In this document: piece after piece, positions 7,383 through 14,193 of the stretch | Position numbering within the stretch: the first letter of the stretch is position 1 | Layout: each line of letters begins with the position of its first letter | IMG/VR virus record: IMGVR_UViG_3300027909_000064 | Coordinates: 1 to 24,265 of that record | Strand: one strand, 5' to 3' | Origin: a virus | Length of the DNA stretch: 24,265 bases | Made by a program: the position numbers and the translations under genes | Notes under the pieces: model-generated | The model's database searches: none | What the model was told of the DNA's origin: nothing | The model's input: only the letters and a program-made list of their open reading frames with translations

Positions 7383-7889
7383 TTACGACATCATCAGCAG
7401 CGAGCCGTCAAAGAGCGTCACCTCAATCTTGATATTGGCTATCGTCGCCGTACAGGTGGCGACTTCGCCGCCTGAAACCGTGCTGGTGCTAATAAGGTCT
7501 CTCACCCTGACTTGTGTTAAGTCCTGGGCGACGGATAAAGCCACTGAAAACGTCGTAGGCCCCTGTGACGCCGTGAAATGTGACCTGCTGACGGCGCTAT
7601 TCCAACTGCTGCCATTGTTGAGACTGTATTCCAGCGTGAAAGCGTTATTCGCCCCGGCCCCCGTCAGCGCTCCGCTACTCGTATGGTCAGCTTTCAGCGT
7701 TACACCCTGAATCTGTCCGGCAGCAGCCGCGAAGCCCTGCCACCTGCAACTAAGCGCGTCCGAGTCCAGTACATCACTTGACGTAGACTGCGAGCTAGCG
7801 TGTCCGGTATTCGTCGGTGAGGTGACGGCGCCAGTCCCGCCCTGGTCAGGGGTCGTGTTCGACGTTGGGTTGAGAGTAGCTAAAGACAT
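7383..7889 (-). CDS. Ser/Thr-rich beta-structured tail protein
   Basis: 168 residues from ATG 7887-7889. The frame stays open 32 codons further upstream, but that stretch lies inside the preceding gene and is Arg-rich and unlike a phage protein. The start is one base after the previous stop (TAA-T-ATG), with no clear ribosome binding site, implying coupling. The first 50 residues are Ser/Thr/Asn-rich and low complexity. The rest is a beta-rich domain (GVTLKADHTSSG, FTLEYSLNNGSSW, TQVRVRDLIS, ANIKIEVTLFD). This composition and its place next to a fibre-like gene suggest a tail fibre or appendage subunit. No enzymatic motif. Confidence 0.6.
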   Translation of the reverse strand: MSLATLNPTSNTTPDQGGTGAVTSPTNTGHASSQSTSSDVLDSDALSCRWQGFAAAAGQIQGVTLKADHTSSGALTGAGANNAFTLEYSLNNGSSWNSAVSRSHFTASQGPTTFSVALSVAQDLTQVRVRDLISTSTVSGGEVATCTATIANIKIEVTLFDGSLLMMS

Positions 7890-7890
7890 A

Positions 7891-8628
7891 TTAAGTGGTA
7901 AACAACTGCGTGCCTCTGGCGCTAATGGTGACAACCTGTTCCGTAGCGGTATTGCGCGTCGTAAACAGCGGGTATATCTGGTCACCCGCCGACAGGGTTA
8001 GCGGCGCGCCCAGGGTCGTCACCTGGATAACGTCTTGATTGGGCGTGTTCACGTTCACGGTTCCAACGTCGGCTTGCGGGATGCCCGCCGAATTGCGGCG
8101 CTTAATTGTGAAAATGTTGTTCGCCGCGCTGTCCGTCCCACCCGCCCATATAACCACCAAGTCGATAATTTGTATGGTATTTCCAGCCGGAACTATCCAA
8201 CGTGGCGCGCTAGGGATGGTTTCCACGGCCCCCGGCAGGACGGCGTAGAACCAACTGACTGAAAACGCCGTCTTGTGGGTGTCCAGTTTGGCGATGTTCG
8301 CGCCCTGTATGCCGTCAACAGTGTCAGCGTTCAGGTTTGTCACCATCGTCGTTGAGGACGTAGCGAATGTACCGTCGTTGCCTATCGCGGCTTTCTGCAC
8401 GCCATTCTGTTTCCATCGCGCCAAAAGCCCCGCGCCTATCTGGTCTTGGTCAACAGGCGGGTCGGTGGCGTCGCTTGCTTTAACAAGCAACTTCGTGGCT
8501 GTCGTCCCGCCGTTGAATATGCCCGACGCGCCGACGTACTGGTTAAACTCGTTGTCGAGCAGCACAAGGCTGGACACCGGCTTAATGGCGTCGAAGCTGG
8601 CCGTCGTTCTAGCTGGTAAAGATGCCAT
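7891..8628 (-). CDS. Tail fibre-like protein
   Basis: 245 residues. The N-terminal 70 residues contain LLDNEFNQYVGASGIFNGGT, then KLLVKASDATDPP and LARWKQNGVQKAAIGNDGT. I recognise this as the stereotyped attachment segment found in many phage fibre proteins. A motif LNADTVDGIQGANIAKL (about residues 98-114), of the NADxxDG type common in fibres, separates it from a beta-rich C-terminal domain (about 125-245) with repeated hydrophobic strands (NTIQIIDLVVIW, EQVVTISARGTQLF) that probably binds a host-surface ligand. The start has GAGGAATTT before ATG, directly after the tail hub stop codon. Short-tailed phages usually place fibre genes just after the tail hub gene, as here. Confidence 0.7.
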   Translation of the reverse strand: MASLPARTTASFDAIKPVSSLVLLDNEFNQYVGASGIFNGGTTATKLLVKASDATDPPVDQDQIGAGLLARWKQNGVQKAAIGNDGTFATSSTTMVTNLNADTVDGIQGANIAKLDTHKTAFSVSWFYAVLPGAVETIPSAPRWIVPAGNTIQIIDLVVIWAGGTDSAANNIFTIKRRNSAGIPQADVGTVNVNTPNQDVIQVTTLGAPLTLSAGDQIYPLFTTRNTATEQVVTISARGTQLFTT

Positions 8629-8635
8629 AAATTCC

Positions 8636-10261
8636 TCACACGTCGGTTACGCGCTTGTTATTCAAAATCAGATAGTTCAATTCAAAGTCCTGTATGGTGA
8701 AGCCTTCGCCCGCCTGCGAGTTCGACACATTGAAAGTGATATCCTGTGACTCGCGCCCGATGCTGTTCGACTTCAGCGGCCTAACGATATCGTTCTGTCC
8801 GCTAAAAGTTGTTCCCCACAGTCCCGCGCCCCACAAGCCACCAGCCCATAGCGAGCCGGTGCTTATCCCTGTCAGTCCGAAGCTATAAGAGTCCGTCCGT
8901 AGTATGTTTTGGTCGTAGTAGTATGCGACGTTTATCCCGGCTGTGGCGCTTAGCAGGTTCAGCCCTATCCCCCATTCAACCCATGCTTTCTTCAGCAGTT
9001 GCGCGCCGCCGTTAAATGACTTCATCGTCATGGCTTTCGTGTACGCGCTGCCCTGGTCGGAGAACGCCGCAGACGTGGCGCGCGGCTGGTAGGTGAATAG
9101 CTGATAGTTGCTGCCGCCGCTGTTCAGCGCGCCTATCACGTAGACTTTCCCCGTTGCGCCGGGGAACGAAGTGTAAGCCGTCCCGGCAACCATGCCATCG
9201 AACCGCGTCCACCGCACAACGCCTTCATCAATTCTCAAGTAGTCCAGCACGTAAACCATCTTGTTGCCGTTAGGCGCAACGGATGTCGGTAGGCTTATCC
9301 AATACTGCGCCCCGGTGTCGCAGAACAGTGACGGAATTTCAAGCGTCGTCTTCGGAAAGTTCGTCAGTTCTTTAATGTTCCGGCTGTAGAAGGCAGTGCG
9401 GAAGTCCTCAGCCGTCTGGACTAGGGACAAGCTGGCAATCCCCTGGTCGGAGAGGAATACAACGTCATTGGGGATTTGCTGGATGGAGTACGGCCCGGCG
9501 CAGCCTATATCCTTCGTCACCACTTCTCGCCGTATGTTGTTCGCGTCCGTGTTAGGGTCTGCGAACGCGACAAGACGGTGGATGCTATGCCGTTTAAAGA
9601 TATACAGCGCGTCGCGGGTAGAAAACAGTCCAGTGATGGGGTCGCCATCATTCGTATCAATGTCAATATCTATCTTTCCCGCCGCCCCGGTCGCCGTCCA
9701 ATCTTCCGGCAGTCCAAGCGCCGAACCATGTACCCGGCTAAATGCGGACGCCGACGCTATCCACACCCGGCTATTCCACACCGCGATATATTTACCGCGT
9801 GGTGGACTTCCGCCGAGGGCAGCTGCGGTAGATGTGGAATCCACTTTTACCGGGTTCGTCCCCGAGGTGGCCCCGTTGACGCCGATAGCCAACCCCCCAA
9901 ACGTTACCCACTGCCAAAATGTGTTATTGGGAAATGTCAGCGCGCCGGTCAGGTTCGTTAGTCCCGTCCCGTTCGTCTCGATTATCTGTAGTTTTGTTCC
10001 TTCCGTCAGAAGGATGCCGATTTCGCCCGCGTCTATCGTGAAGTAGTGCAGGGAAGTGATGCGAGAGAACGTGTCGGCGGATAGCTGAGTCACGCCGCGC
10101 CGAGTGGACAGGTTGCCGTTATCGTCAACCTCGAAGTTCAGCGCGTCTTGTAGGGCATTGTCCTCTATTTCGTTCGGAGGCGTGGCTGTGTTGATTCCCA
10201 ATTTCCAGTCTCGAACCCGCAGCGGCTGTACGCCTATTGAATCTAAATTCGTGCTAGCCAT
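8636..10261 (-). CDS. Tail hub / nozzle protein (P22 gp10-like beta-propeller type)
   Basis: 541 residues from ATG 10259-10261, placed because GGAGGG lies just before it; a longer open frame to 10384 runs through the endonuclease gene. The opening pattern IEDNALQDALNFEVDDNGNL followed by TRRGVTQLS is typical of podovirus tail hub or stabilisation proteins, which begin with N-x-L-x-x-x-x-N and R-x-G-x-x. Repeated beta blades follow with short W/Y/F-rich strands (e.g. YIAVWNSRVWIAS, ALYIFKRHSIHRL, KVYVIGALN). A Gly/Trp run (SLWAGGLWGAGLWG) occurs near residues 475-490. I infer a six-fold tail tube or nozzle with beta-propeller folds, as in P22 gp10 and T7 gp12, connecting the adaptor to the fibres. 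The assignment is from pattern and position, not alignment. Confidence 0.7.
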   Translation of the reverse strand: MASTNLDSIGVQPLRVRDWKLGINTATPPNEIEDNALQDALNFEVDDNGNLSTRRGVTQLSADTFSRITSLHYFTIDAGEIGILLTEGTKLQIIETNGTGLTNLTGALTFPNNTFWQWVTFGGLAIGVNGATSGTNPVKVDSTSTAAALGGSPPRGKYIAVWNSRVWIASASAFSRVHGSALGLPEDWTATGAAGKIDIDIDTNDGDPITGLFSTRDALYIFKRHSIHRLVAFADPNTDANNIRREVVTKDIGCAGPYSIQQIPNDVVFLSDQGIASLSLVQTAEDFRTAFYSRNIKELTNFPKTTLEIPSLFCDTGAQYWISLPTSVAPNGNKMVYVLDYLRIDEGVVRWTRFDGMVAGTAYTSFPGATGKVYVIGALNSGGSNYQLFTYQPRATSAAFSDQGSAYTKAMTMKSFNGGAQLLKKAWVEWGIGLNLLSATAGINVAYYYDQNILRTDSYSFGLTGISTGSLWAGGLWGAGLWGTTFSGQNDIVRPLKSNSIGRESQDITFNVSNSQAGEGFTIQDFELNYLILNNKRVTDV

Positions 10262-10715
10262 AGCCCTCCATGTAAGCAAGAGCGCGACGGAGCATCTCCG
10301 GGCTATCCTTGAATTTACCAAGCGCGCTATTACATGTGCGGCAGAGAAGCCCGCGCACGCGCCCTGTTTGGTGGTCATGGTCAACGCACAGCGGCTCTAG
10401 CTCACCGTTTCTCACTATTCTTTCAGGTTGTTCACAAATCGCGCATCTGGACGCTTGCGCTTCAACCATTGCTCGATAGTCGGCGTCAGTTAACCCGTAA
10501 GCTTTAAGCTGTTTTTTTCGACGCCAAGCCTTGCCATTCGCCGCTTGCGAGATTTTATGTCTTTCGTGTCTGGCCTTTTTGTATCCTGGGCTTTGCGTCT
10601 CTCGGGCGTTCCGGTAGCACGCGTCGCAATGCCCTTTAAGCAGTGACACTATCGGCTTCAGCTTGCCGCACACGCTGCAAACGGCTCGCGGACGATTCCT
10701 GTTATATCCTGACAT
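10254..10715 (-). CDS. Endonuclease VII-like HNH (His-Me finger) nuclease
   Basis: 153 residues. An N-terminal zinc knuckle uses C13/C16 and C30/C33. A basic segment (KKARHERHK) follows. The catalytic module has C91/C94, then VDHDHQTGRVRGLLCRTCN with D112, H113, H115, C125/C128 and N129. This matches the T4 endonuclease VII / recombination endonuclease VII family, where Asp-His, a second His and Asn form the metal site. The start at 10713-10715 is chosen for GGAGG six bases upstream; the frame is open a further 79 codons without good signals. It is free-standing between tail adaptor and tail hub genes and its stop overlaps the hub start by eight bases. Possible roles are homing of its own gene, or resolution of branched DNA during packaging. 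Given a position inside the tail genes, I favour a homing-type gene. Confidence 0.85.
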   Translation of the reverse strand: MSGYNRNRPRAVCSVCGKLKPIVSLLKGHCDACYRNARETQSPGYKKARHERHKISQAANGKAWRRKKQLKAYGLTDADYRAMVEAQASRCAICEQPERIVRNGELEPLCVDHDHQTGRVRGLLCRTCNSALGKFKDSPEMLRRALAYMEGYG

Positions 10716-10878
10716 TGAATGCCTCCGATTTGACGAAGGCGTGAAGGTGGGTAATGATAGGAATGAGCTATCAATCCGCCCTACACGCGGGTTGCTAGTC
10801 GGCTGGCGGTGAGTCTCAATCACCGCTGGCCACTTCTTTAGCCGTCCTGATAATACCACATTGGCCATTGCTTCTTCA
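10716..10878 (-). other. Non-coding leader with two hairpins
   Basis: This is one of the few non-coding gaps inside the operon. It holds two strong inverted repeats. One is at 10801-10831 (GCGGTGA/TCACCGC, seven pairs, seven-base loop, plus three outer pairs across a 2x2 internal loop). The other is at 10755-10773 (TGATAG/CTATCA, six pairs, seven-base loop). A 13-codon frame (10838-10879) starts in a TAATG overlap with the adaptor stop. Neither hairpin has a following T tract, so they do not look like terminators. Plausible roles are translational control of the endonuclease or a mobile-element boundary. Confidence 0.5.
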
Positions 10879-11586
10879 TTAAACAAACGGGTTCTTGAAA
10901 TGAGAGGGGTCGAATATCGCCTGCGCCCTGCCGCCGCCACTGGGTAAATCATTCCATCTCTGCTGGGTGGTAGCCGCTACTTTGCGCTTCTCCCGCTTTT
11001 CCAGCTTGTCAACCAAGTTCTGGTAAATGCTGCGCTGGTCTTTCGCCCTATCCAACATTCCATCGAGGTCGTATAACTCAGCCTTGACGTAGTAGCGAAT
11101 GAGGGGAATAAACTGTTCCAGAACCGGTATAACCGTTGAAGTGGCGACTTCTGACGGGTGGAAGTAGTACGTCCGTTCAACGGTGAGAACAGAGTTAGGA
11201 ACAGGCGCGAGTCGGAACTGATAGAGGACATTCGCCCCGCTCACCAAAATGCCGTCTTCAACCCAAACTCGCGCCCTGCCTGAGTCCTCAAGTTTCGCCA
11301 TATACCGCGCCGCTTCCTGCGTCCCCCATAACCATATCGGCTCCCCGGTGTCGGTGTAGCGCAGTTGCTCAATATCGCGCCCGCCGACGGGAAGCTGGTA
11401 TGTTGGTACTGTGGCAGCAGTCGAGAACGTGGAACGGGTCTTGAACATGTTGTAATTCGTAGTAATCGCAATATTGTCTAAAGCGTCGTTGACGCGCTTC
11501 TCCACCCTCTGGACAAAGCCAGCGTCATCGGTGGATTTCTCCATGTTTTGCAATATTTCGATTGCTAACGAATTAGGCGTTGCCAT
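10879..11586 (-). CDS. Head-tail adaptor-like protein
   Basis: 235 residues. It begins with a helical segment (LAIEILQNMEKSTDDAGFVQ), followed by beta strands (VPTYQLPVGGRDIEQLRYTD) and a core where a strand of the form YQFRLAPVPNSVLTVERTYYF leads into helices (IPLIRYYVKAELYDL) and a charged coil (LDRAKDQRSIYQNLVDKLEK). The helix-beta-helix layout with R-L-x-P-x-P ... Y-Y matches the adaptor ring proteins that bind under podovirus portals (T7 gp11 / P22 gp4 class). The position between the capsid genes and the tail hub gene supports this. The start codon sits in a TAATG overlap with the previous gene. Family membership is inferred from pattern and position. Confidence 0.6.
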   Translation of the reverse strand: MATPNSLAIEILQNMEKSTDDAGFVQRVEKRVNDALDNIAITTNYNMFKTRSTFSTAATVPTYQLPVGGRDIEQLRYTDTGEPIWLWGTQEAARYMAKLEDSGRARVWVEDGILVSGANVLYQFRLAPVPNSVLTVERTYYFHPSEVATSTVIPVLEQFIPLIRYYVKAELYDLDGMLDRAKDQRSIYQNLVDKLEKREKRKVAATTQQRWNDLPSGGGRAQAIFDPSHFKNPFV

Positions 11587-12110
11587 TACAGTCTCGGATT
11601 CTCAATGAACGTTTCAGGCAACAGCCGTTCGTCCCTCGCCACTTTCACCTGTTCGGGTGTGCGGACATGGGACGGGCCTGTGGTTGAATGTTTCAACGCT
11701 ATATGCCGCGCCAATGTATTCTCCGCATGCCAACGCGCTGTTTGACCGTTCCACGGCAGAATGAGGTCTTCCGGTATAGAGTCGTAGCCATTCGCCCAAC
11801 CGGTAGCCTCGGCCCCGTCGAAACTGCATCTAGGGTCGGCCTGGCACATTGACGGGGTGAGAGTCACCCATCCGATAGGCGTTGTGGTAGCCAATCGCCC
11901 CTCCTGCGGGTCAATGACTTTGCTGCGGTGAATCTGGCCACGGTCAATGTGACTTACCTTAACCTCACGCGCGGCTTTGGCCTCCTGTTCTTGCAGGTAG
12001 TCGGCCATCAGCTTCTTCGTTCGCTGCTGTTCTTCCTCCAGCGACAATTCAATGACAGCCTTCTCCGCGTCCGCCCGCTCCTTCAGTGTCGTGTAACTGG
12101 TTTTCGCCAT
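11586..12110 (-). CDS. Unknown protein with helical N-terminus and Cys/His cluster
   Basis: 174 residues. The first 50 are highly charged and helical (ELSLEEEQQRTKKLMADYLQ). The C-terminal part has MCQADPRC and, about 45 residues later, WHAENTLARHIALKH. A C-x4-C pair and clustered His residues are consistent with a C2H2-like zinc site, but the long spacer makes this uncertain. The segment ATGWANGYDSIPEDLILPWNG may form the surface between them. The start has AGGAG (12116-12120) and the stop overlaps the adaptor start (TAATG). I do not recognise the family. Its neighbours suggest a minor virion or assembly role. Confidence 0.65.
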   Translation of the reverse strand: MAKTSYTTLKERADAEKAVIELSLEEEQQRTKKLMADYLQEQEAKAAREVKVSHIDRGQIHRSKVIDPQEGRLATTTPIGWVTLTPSMCQADPRCSFDGAEATGWANGYDSIPEDLILPWNGQTARWHAENTLARHIALKHSTTGPSHVRTPEQVKVARDERLLPETFIENPRL

Positions 12111-12119
12111 AGTCGCTCC

Positions 12120-12308
12120 TTAGTACATCTTCTTACCGCGCGCTTTTCCCATGACGCCGCGAACAGCGGTTATGGGGTGGTTGGTGGCGACGCCGCCCTT
12201 AACGCTGGGCTTCTGTGGCCGCGCGCCTCTGGGGACTGTCTTCCCCATCAACTTGAAGCCGGTCTTGACGCCGGTCAGGTTCGGTTTCCCTAGATTCTTC
12301 ATTGGCAT
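12120..12308 (-). CDS. Small basic protein overlapping the transferase gene
   Basis: 62 residues with about 13 Lys/Arg and almost no acidic residues (KNLGKPNLTGVKTGFKLMGK..., ending RGKKMY). It begins with MPMKN; AGGAG (12316-12320) lies seven bases before the first ATG, an excellent ribosome binding site. The first 110 bases lie inside the 3' end of the glycosyltransferase-methyltransferase gene in a different frame. A gap of nine bases then leads to the next gene. A small basic protein in a head/tail operon could bind DNA or an acidic virion surface, but no motif identifies it. The strong start signal is the main evidence that it is real. Confidence 0.6.
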   Translation of the reverse strand: MPMKNLGKPNLTGVKTGFKLMGKTVPRGARPQKPSVKGGVATNHPITAVRGVMGKARGKKMY

Positions 12309-13704
12309 GATTTGTCTCCTCTAGTAAGTGCGCCAATTCATTCGGCACACATATCAAGTTACAGTGAGTCGCCACGATTGGCGTGTACCCTTTGGCTTTC
12401 GCCATGTAGTGAATTGGATGCGCGCCCGCTTGTGTGCCTTCCGCGCCCGGTTCCGGGATGTACATCCCCGCGACTCCCGGCGCGAACTCGACACAGATGA
12501 CACGCGGGCGGTACTTGGTTAGTGAGTTCCACAGGTGATAGTCCTGCCCATCTACGTCAATGACGAGTAAATCAATGTCCTCTGGTGCGCCCGCCCGCTT
12601 CAATATGTCGTCAATTCGGTTGCCGGGCTTAAGCCCTGCGAATTGTTGGACGCAGTGGACGCGCGGGTTATCCTTGTAGCGGGTTGATAGTTGTTCGAAG
12701 AAGGCCGGGTCTGCTTCCACTTGAATAGCGTTCCAGCCGTCCTCTATAAGCTTCCGAGTGTTCGAAAAGAACAGCCCATCACTTGCGCCGCATTCAAAAC
12801 ACCACTTATTTTCAGTGCCTATCCGGTTGAATATCGCTTCAATGATGGAGTCCTCACCGAACTGCGAAGTGTGATTCCAGGGTTCGATGCCCGCGATAAA
12901 TGGGATAAATCTGGTGTCTTGCTTCCTGTCTGCCCCGTCGTACGTGTAGCCCGATACCCTCACCAGTTCCGGCTTGCCTTTCTCGATATAATCCGCCGCG
13001 TTCTGTCTCGTGATGCCGAACTGCGCGTTCGGCCACAGTATTTCCTCGTCTATGTGGCCGATGCGAACATCGTTCGCTAAGAATGCCTTGTTTCCTGCTT
13101 CGCGGAAGACGTTCCAGAAGTGAATATCGGCATCCGTCTTCCCGTCCTCCCATTCGCCGTCTTTGTTGGGCTTGTCCCAGAACCACGGCTTCGGCGTCCG
13201 TTTCAGCGCGTCAGCCTTTATCAGCGTTAAACCGAAATGCCCGCCCGCGACAGGAACCAATTCACCCTGGAGCCGCTGCGCCGTGACAGACTTAACCGGC
13301 TGGTTGTTCTCATCTCGGATTAGCAGCAGCATTTCGTCATACCCGCCGCGCCTGACTTGCCACGGCAGGATGGCGTCCGCCTCGTCGTACCGTGCGGCAA
13401 GAAGAAGCAGTTCGAGAATGTCTTCCTTGTGAAAGATTGAGTCGTAATCAATCGTGATTATCCAGTCGCAACCTGCTTCAATTAGCAGGTTAATACCCCG
13501 CTGTAGGCAAGCGCCCCAGCCGTAGCCGGTTATTTTGATAACCGGGATTTGCATGGCGTCGAACGCCCGTTGAAGCGCGCCCCAATGGGTAGAAAATGCG
13601 AGGCGGGGAACCGAACAAACAGCGCCAATGCGAACTTCGCGCCGCTCTCCGGTTCCCTGCTCCTCAAGTATCCAGGGGGCTGCATCTATTTCGAGTTTTT
13701 GCAT
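12199..13704 (-). CDS. Glycosyltransferase (GT-A) fused to FkbM-type methyltransferase
   Basis: 501 residues in two enzyme domains. Residues 25-245 look like a GT-A (GT2-like) glycosyltransferase: an N-terminal Rossmann-type strand (VRIGAVCSVPR), then WIITIDYDSIFHKEDI with the DxD sugar-nucleotide/metal motif at D86-D88. Residues 278-453 match FkbM-type (Methyltransf_21) methyltransferases: SQFGEDSIIEAIF, the SAM-binding loop FECGASDGLFFSNT (303-316), GWNAIQVEADPAFFEQL, and the DLLVIDVDGQDYHLWNSL strand (378-395). The expected chemistry is sugar transfer plus O-methylation of a glycan or peptide, in the cytoplasm. It follows the decoration-like gene with TAA-ATG abutting and no strong ribosome binding site. 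The last 37 codons overlap the next gene and are charged and low complexity, so they may be dispensable. Substrate unknown: capsid or fibre glycosylation and host-surface modification are both possible. Confidence 0.8.
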   Translation of the reverse strand: MQKLEIDAAPWILEEQGTGERREVRIGAVCSVPRLAFSTHWGALQRAFDAMQIPVIKITGYGWGACLQRGINLLIEAGCDWIITIDYDSIFHKEDILELLLLAARYDEADAILPWQVRRGGYDEMLLLIRDENNQPVKSVTAQRLQGELVPVAGGHFGLTLIKADALKRTPKPWFWDKPNKDGEWEDGKTDADIHFWNVFREAGNKAFLANDVRIGHIDEEILWPNAQFGITRQNAADYIEKGKPELVRVSGYTYDGADRKQDTRFIPFIAGIEPWNHTSQFGEDSIIEAIFNRIGTENKWCFECGASDGLFFSNTRKLIEDGWNAIQVEADPAFFEQLSTRYKDNPRVHCVQQFAGLKPGNRIDDILKRAGAPEDIDLLVIDVDGQDYHLWNSLTKYRPRVICVEFAPGVAGMYIPEPGAEGTQAGAHPIHYMAKAKGYTPIVATHCNLICVPNELAHLLEETNHANEESRETEPDRRQDRLQVDGEDSPQRRAATEAQR

Positions 13705-14184
13705 TTACAAAGTGACAAACACGTCCACAGTCCCGCTCCCTGCCGAACTGTCAATCGTGGTAACGCGGCAAGCCTGCTGCGCCGCAATCAGGGCCGCGCC
13801 CTGAGTCGCCAGCGTATCCAGCTTGCCAGCCGTACCGCTTGAGCCAAGTAGCGCGCCCGCAGACACAGCCGCGTTTACGTTGCAAGGCGTATGGCCCTTG
13901 ATTGTCACCCACCCGAACGAACCCGAAGCGATGGCCACATGCGCGATGCCCATGATGGGCTGCCCGGTGGCAGTCGTCGCCACCATCGCGTGCGGTTCGT
14001 TTGTCTCGTCGGTGTTGTCAATCGTGAGTGCCTGGTTAATGGCGATTGCCGCGTTACTTTTCACGTAACGAAGCATGTTTTGTCCAAGGCTGCGCGTTCG
14101 TGGGTCACGGCATTCCGTACCGAGCGTGAACTGCGCCGTGGTGTCTACCTGCGTTGGATTTACTCCCCAAAGAAACTGACTCAT
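13705..14184 (-). CDS. Capsid decoration (cement)-like protein
   Basis: 159 residues, small-residue-rich and beta-type. The pattern of a strand-rich core (MVATTATGQPIMGIAHVAIASGSFGWVTIKG) followed by CNVNAAVSAGALLGSSGTAGKL is typical of phage capsid cement or decoration proteins of the DUF2190-like kind, in which V-x-A-G-A-x-L and a T/S-A-G-x-L turn recur. An exceptionally strong ribosome binding site (AAGGAGGAAAT) sits directly after the capsid stop codon, implying high expression next to the major capsid protein. It probably binds the outer capsid surface and stabilises it. The assignment rests on composition, motif style and position. Confidence 0.65.
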   Translation of the reverse strand: MSQFLWGVNPTQVDTTAQFTLGTECRDPRTRSLGQNMLRYVKSNAAIAINQALTIDNTDETNEPHAMVATTATGQPIMGIAHVAIASGSFGWVTIKGHTPCNVNAAVSAGALLGSSGTAGKLDTLATQGAALIAAQQACRVTTIDSSAGSGTVDVFVTL

Positions 14185-14193
14185 ATTTCCTCC

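Noticed and set aside
9396-10046. Plus-strand open frame of 216 codons opposite the tail hub gene
   Set aside because: Shadow of the hub gene; no start signals and no recognisable domain.
10262-10384. N-terminal extension of the tail hub protein
   Set aside because: It runs through the nuclease coding region in another frame, and the ATG at 10259-10261 has GGAGGG directly before it and begins the recognisable hub sequence.
10254-10878. Group I intron carrying the nuclease
   Set aside because: Adaptor and hub both look complete with their own start and stop, so there is no interrupted coding sequence, and I could not identify core intron pairings.
10716-10952. N-terminal extension of the nuclease
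   Set aside because: Open frame only; the ATG at 10713-10715 has a perfect GGAGG and starts right before the zinc knuckle. The extension also overlaps the end of the adaptor gene.
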